64,000 bases of DNA, taken from Spirosoma linguale DSM 74. Its GTDB lineage: Bacteria; Bacteroidota; Bacteroidia; Cytophagales; Spirosomataceae. Where the stretch lies: positions 3,567,001 through 3,631,000 of the forward strand of contig CP001769.1 in NCBI GenBank assembly GCA_000024525.1, given 5' to 3'. Shown here piece by piece: positions 62,514-64,000 of the stretch. The stretch's first letter is position 1. Each line of letters begins with the position of its first letter. The notes beneath the pieces were generated by a model. That model did not search any database, was not told where the DNA came from, and saw only the letters and a list, made by a program, of their open reading frames with translations. The position numbers were made by a program, and so were the translations under genes.

Positions 62514-63755
62514 ATGGAGCGTTTTACCGGCCTACTAGGCATTGTTTTAATTCTGGGTATTGCTTATGCCCTTTCTGATAATCGTAAAGCCATTAATTAT
62601 CGTACTGTTGGGGTAGGGCTTGCGCTTCAATTTGGTCTGGCTGTTTTCGTCTTAAAAACGGACGTTGGACAGCGTCTCTTTCAGGGTCTTGGCTATTATG
62701 TTGATCGATTGCTTCAAAAAGCCAATATTGGTGCCGAGTTCGTTTTCTCCTCTTTGGTGAGACCGGATATACTTACAAGAGCTTTTGGCCCCGAGAACAG
62801 CTTTATTTTCTTCTTCAAGGTTGTTCCAACCATCATTTTTGTAGCCGTTTTGGTCAACATTTTTTATCACCTTGGCATCATGCAGCGCATCGTGGCGGTG
62901 ATGGCCAAAGCCATGAAATGGTTGATGGGCGTGAGTGGAGCCGAAGCGTTGTCCAACGTTGCCAGTACATTTGTTGGGCAGGTAGAAGCGCAGATCATGA
63001 TTAAGCCGTACCTCAATGGCATGACCAATTCTGAACTACTCGCCAGCATGACCGGTTCGTTTGCTTGTATAGCCGGGGGTGTACTAGCGGTTTACATTTC
63101 TTTGGGCGTGCCTGCCCCTTACCTACTGGCGGCCAGCATTATGGCTGCACCGGGGGCGTTGGTAATTAGCAAGATTGTAATGCCGGAAACGCAGGTATCA
63201 GAAACCCAGGGAACGGTTAAAGTTGAAATCAAAAAAATCTACGCGAACCTGCTCGATGCCATTGCCGCTGGTGCTAGCGAAGGGCTTAAAGTAGGGTTTA
63301 ATGTAGTGGCCATGCTGATCGGTTTTATCGCTCTGATCGCACTGATCGATAGCCTGATGTTTCGCATAGGTTTCTACATTTTCAACGTCGATTTTCTGAG
63401 CCTTAACTACCTGCTTGGCAAACTTTTCTCTCTGTTTGCCTGGGCAATGGGCGTACCAGCGAAAGACATCGAAGCCGCTGGTGCCCTGATGGGGACGAAA
63501 ATGGTGGTTAATGAATTTGTTGCGTATCTGGACTTAGTGAAGATAAAGCAGACGCTTGACCCTAAAACAATCGCTATCGTCAGCTTTGCTCTGTGTGGCT
63601 TTGCCAACTTTAGTTCGATTGCCATTCAGGTCGGGGGCATTGGCGAACTAGCGCCAAAACGCCGGAGCGATCTGGCGCGCATTGGCTTCAAAGCACTTAT
63701 TTGCGGTACGCTGGCAAGTTATATGTCGGCTACCATCGCTGGATTGCTTTTGTAG
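62514..63755 (+). CDS. NupC-type concentrative nucleoside transporter
   Basis: This 413-residue protein belongs to the CNT family, which imports nucleosides with H+ or Na+. It has about nine hydrophobic segments, including G-V-G-L-A-L-Q-F-G-L-A near 36. The core substrate motifs are V-G-Q-V-E-A near 160, M-T-G-S-F-A-C-I-A-G-G near 180 and C-G-F-A-N-F-S-S-I-A-I-Q-V-G-G near 363. A TATATTCG element at 62476-62483, one base off the -7 consensus, lies 31 bp before the ATG. A terminator follows, so it is monocistronic. Confidence 0.93.
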   Translation: MERFTGLLGIVLILGIAYALSDNRKAINYRTVGVGLALQFGLAVFVLKTDVGQRLFQGLGYYVDRLLQKANIGAEFVFSSLVRPDILTRAFGPENSFIFFFKVVPTIIFVAVLVNIFYHLGIMQRIVAVMAKAMKWLMGVSGAEALSNVASTFVGQVEAQIMIKPYLNGMTNSELLASMTGSFACIAGGVLAVYISLGVPAPYLLAASIMAAPGALVISKIVMPETQVSETQGTVKVEIKKIYANLLDAIAAGASEGLKVGFNVVAMLIGFIALIALIDSLMFRIGFYIFNVDFLSLNYLLGKLFSLFAWAMGVPAKDIEAAGALMGTKMVVNEFVAYLDLVKIKQTLDPKTIAIVSFALCGFANFSSIAIQVGGIGELAPKRRSDLARIGFKALICGTLASYMSATIAGLLL

Positions 63756-63790
63756 CCAACCGCTTTTATACATATTGGAATTTATGTCTC

Positions 63791-63824
63791 AACCAGCTGA
63801 TCTAACAGATTAGCTGGTTTTTTT
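63791..63824 (+). terminator. Rho-independent terminator after the nucleoside transporter
   Basis: AACCAGCTGATC (63791-63802) pairs with GATTAGCTGGTT (63808-63819), one wobble position, loop TAACA, then a T-run. Confidence 0.85.
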
Positions 63825-63941
63825 GTATCACATACGGTGAACCATTAGCTTACAGCCCTTTTAAGCCATACTATTTTTTCTTTCCATTATTCAATTCTAC
63901 CTTCGATTTATACGTTTGTTAAACAATACAATTAGGCTACC

Positions 63942-64000
63942 ATGATTCAGACAAAGCTCATCCCCCGCACTACCGAAGCTCACGAGCCCCCTTTACTTAT
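63942..64000 (+). CDS. N-terminal start of an unidentified gene, cut by the window end
   Basis: An ATG at 63942 opens a frame, M-I-Q-T-K-L-I-P-R-T-T-E-A-H-E-P-P-L-L, to the end of the window. Its spacing of about 118 bp after the terminator is consistent with a new transcription unit. Nineteen residues are too few to name the product. Confidence 0.4.
   Translation, partial: MIQTKLIPRTTEAHEPPLL

Noticed and set aside
1..64000. CRISPR arrays, tRNA and rRNA genes
   Set aside because: I looked for regularly spaced direct repeats and for T-loop/cloverleaf patterns and found none; a covariance search would be needed to exclude a tRNA with certainty.

Overview
The window looks like a chromosomal segment of a Bacteroidota member, most likely a Spirosoma-like Cytophagales bacterium; the genus is inference. 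Support comes from a SusC/SusD pair, a hybrid two-component regulator of polysaccharide-utilisation type, Bacteroidota-style -7 promoter elements (TAnnTTTG), absence of obvious Shine-Dalgarno sequences, and a DUF2975/XRE pair. I saw no rRNA, tRNA or CRISPR array.

Layout. Positions 1-10415 hold envelope genes (two family 2 glycosyltransferases, two large multi-spanning membrane proteins, an EamA transporter, an LptF/G-type permease, a BNR-repeat protein) and a divergent manganese pair: a DtxR/MntR regulator and an Nramp transporter with a 12+12 bp palindromic operator between them. Positions 10892-13450 are a complete IS21-family element flanked by an 8-bp target duplication. Positions 13624-14999 encode an ECF sigma factor and a membrane TPR protein. 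These converge on an eight-gene leftward operon (23932 to 15006): FHA protein, unknown membrane protein, second FHA protein, PP2C phosphatase, exported caspase-like protease, Ser/Thr kinase with TPRs, exported TPR protein and a PKD/LamG lipoprotein. This phospho-signalling and caspase cluster is the most interesting system here.

Positions 24564-32823 carry kup and an epimerase, a DUF72 gene, an exported aldose 1-epimerase, an esterase-like hydrolase, and a paralogue of the membrane protein at 8505. Positions 33345-46717 hold the hybrid regulator, a TonB-type barrel without SusD, three small exported NTF2-like proteins, an exported cytochrome c/PQQ-propeller protein and a class C beta-lactamase-fold hydrolase. 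Two decayed genes lie among them: an acyltransferase stub and an acyl-CoA ligase with an in-frame stop and an internal deletion.

Positions 46816-64000 are mostly core functions: the XRE/DUF2975 pair with a palindromic site upstream, a phosphosugar mutase, SusC/SusD, tsaE, alanine dehydrogenase, gyrB, ppk1 and a nucleoside transporter. Many genes end in clear hairpin terminators. The alanine dehydrogenase gene is bracketed by two unrelated inverted repeats that share a 7-bp internal period.
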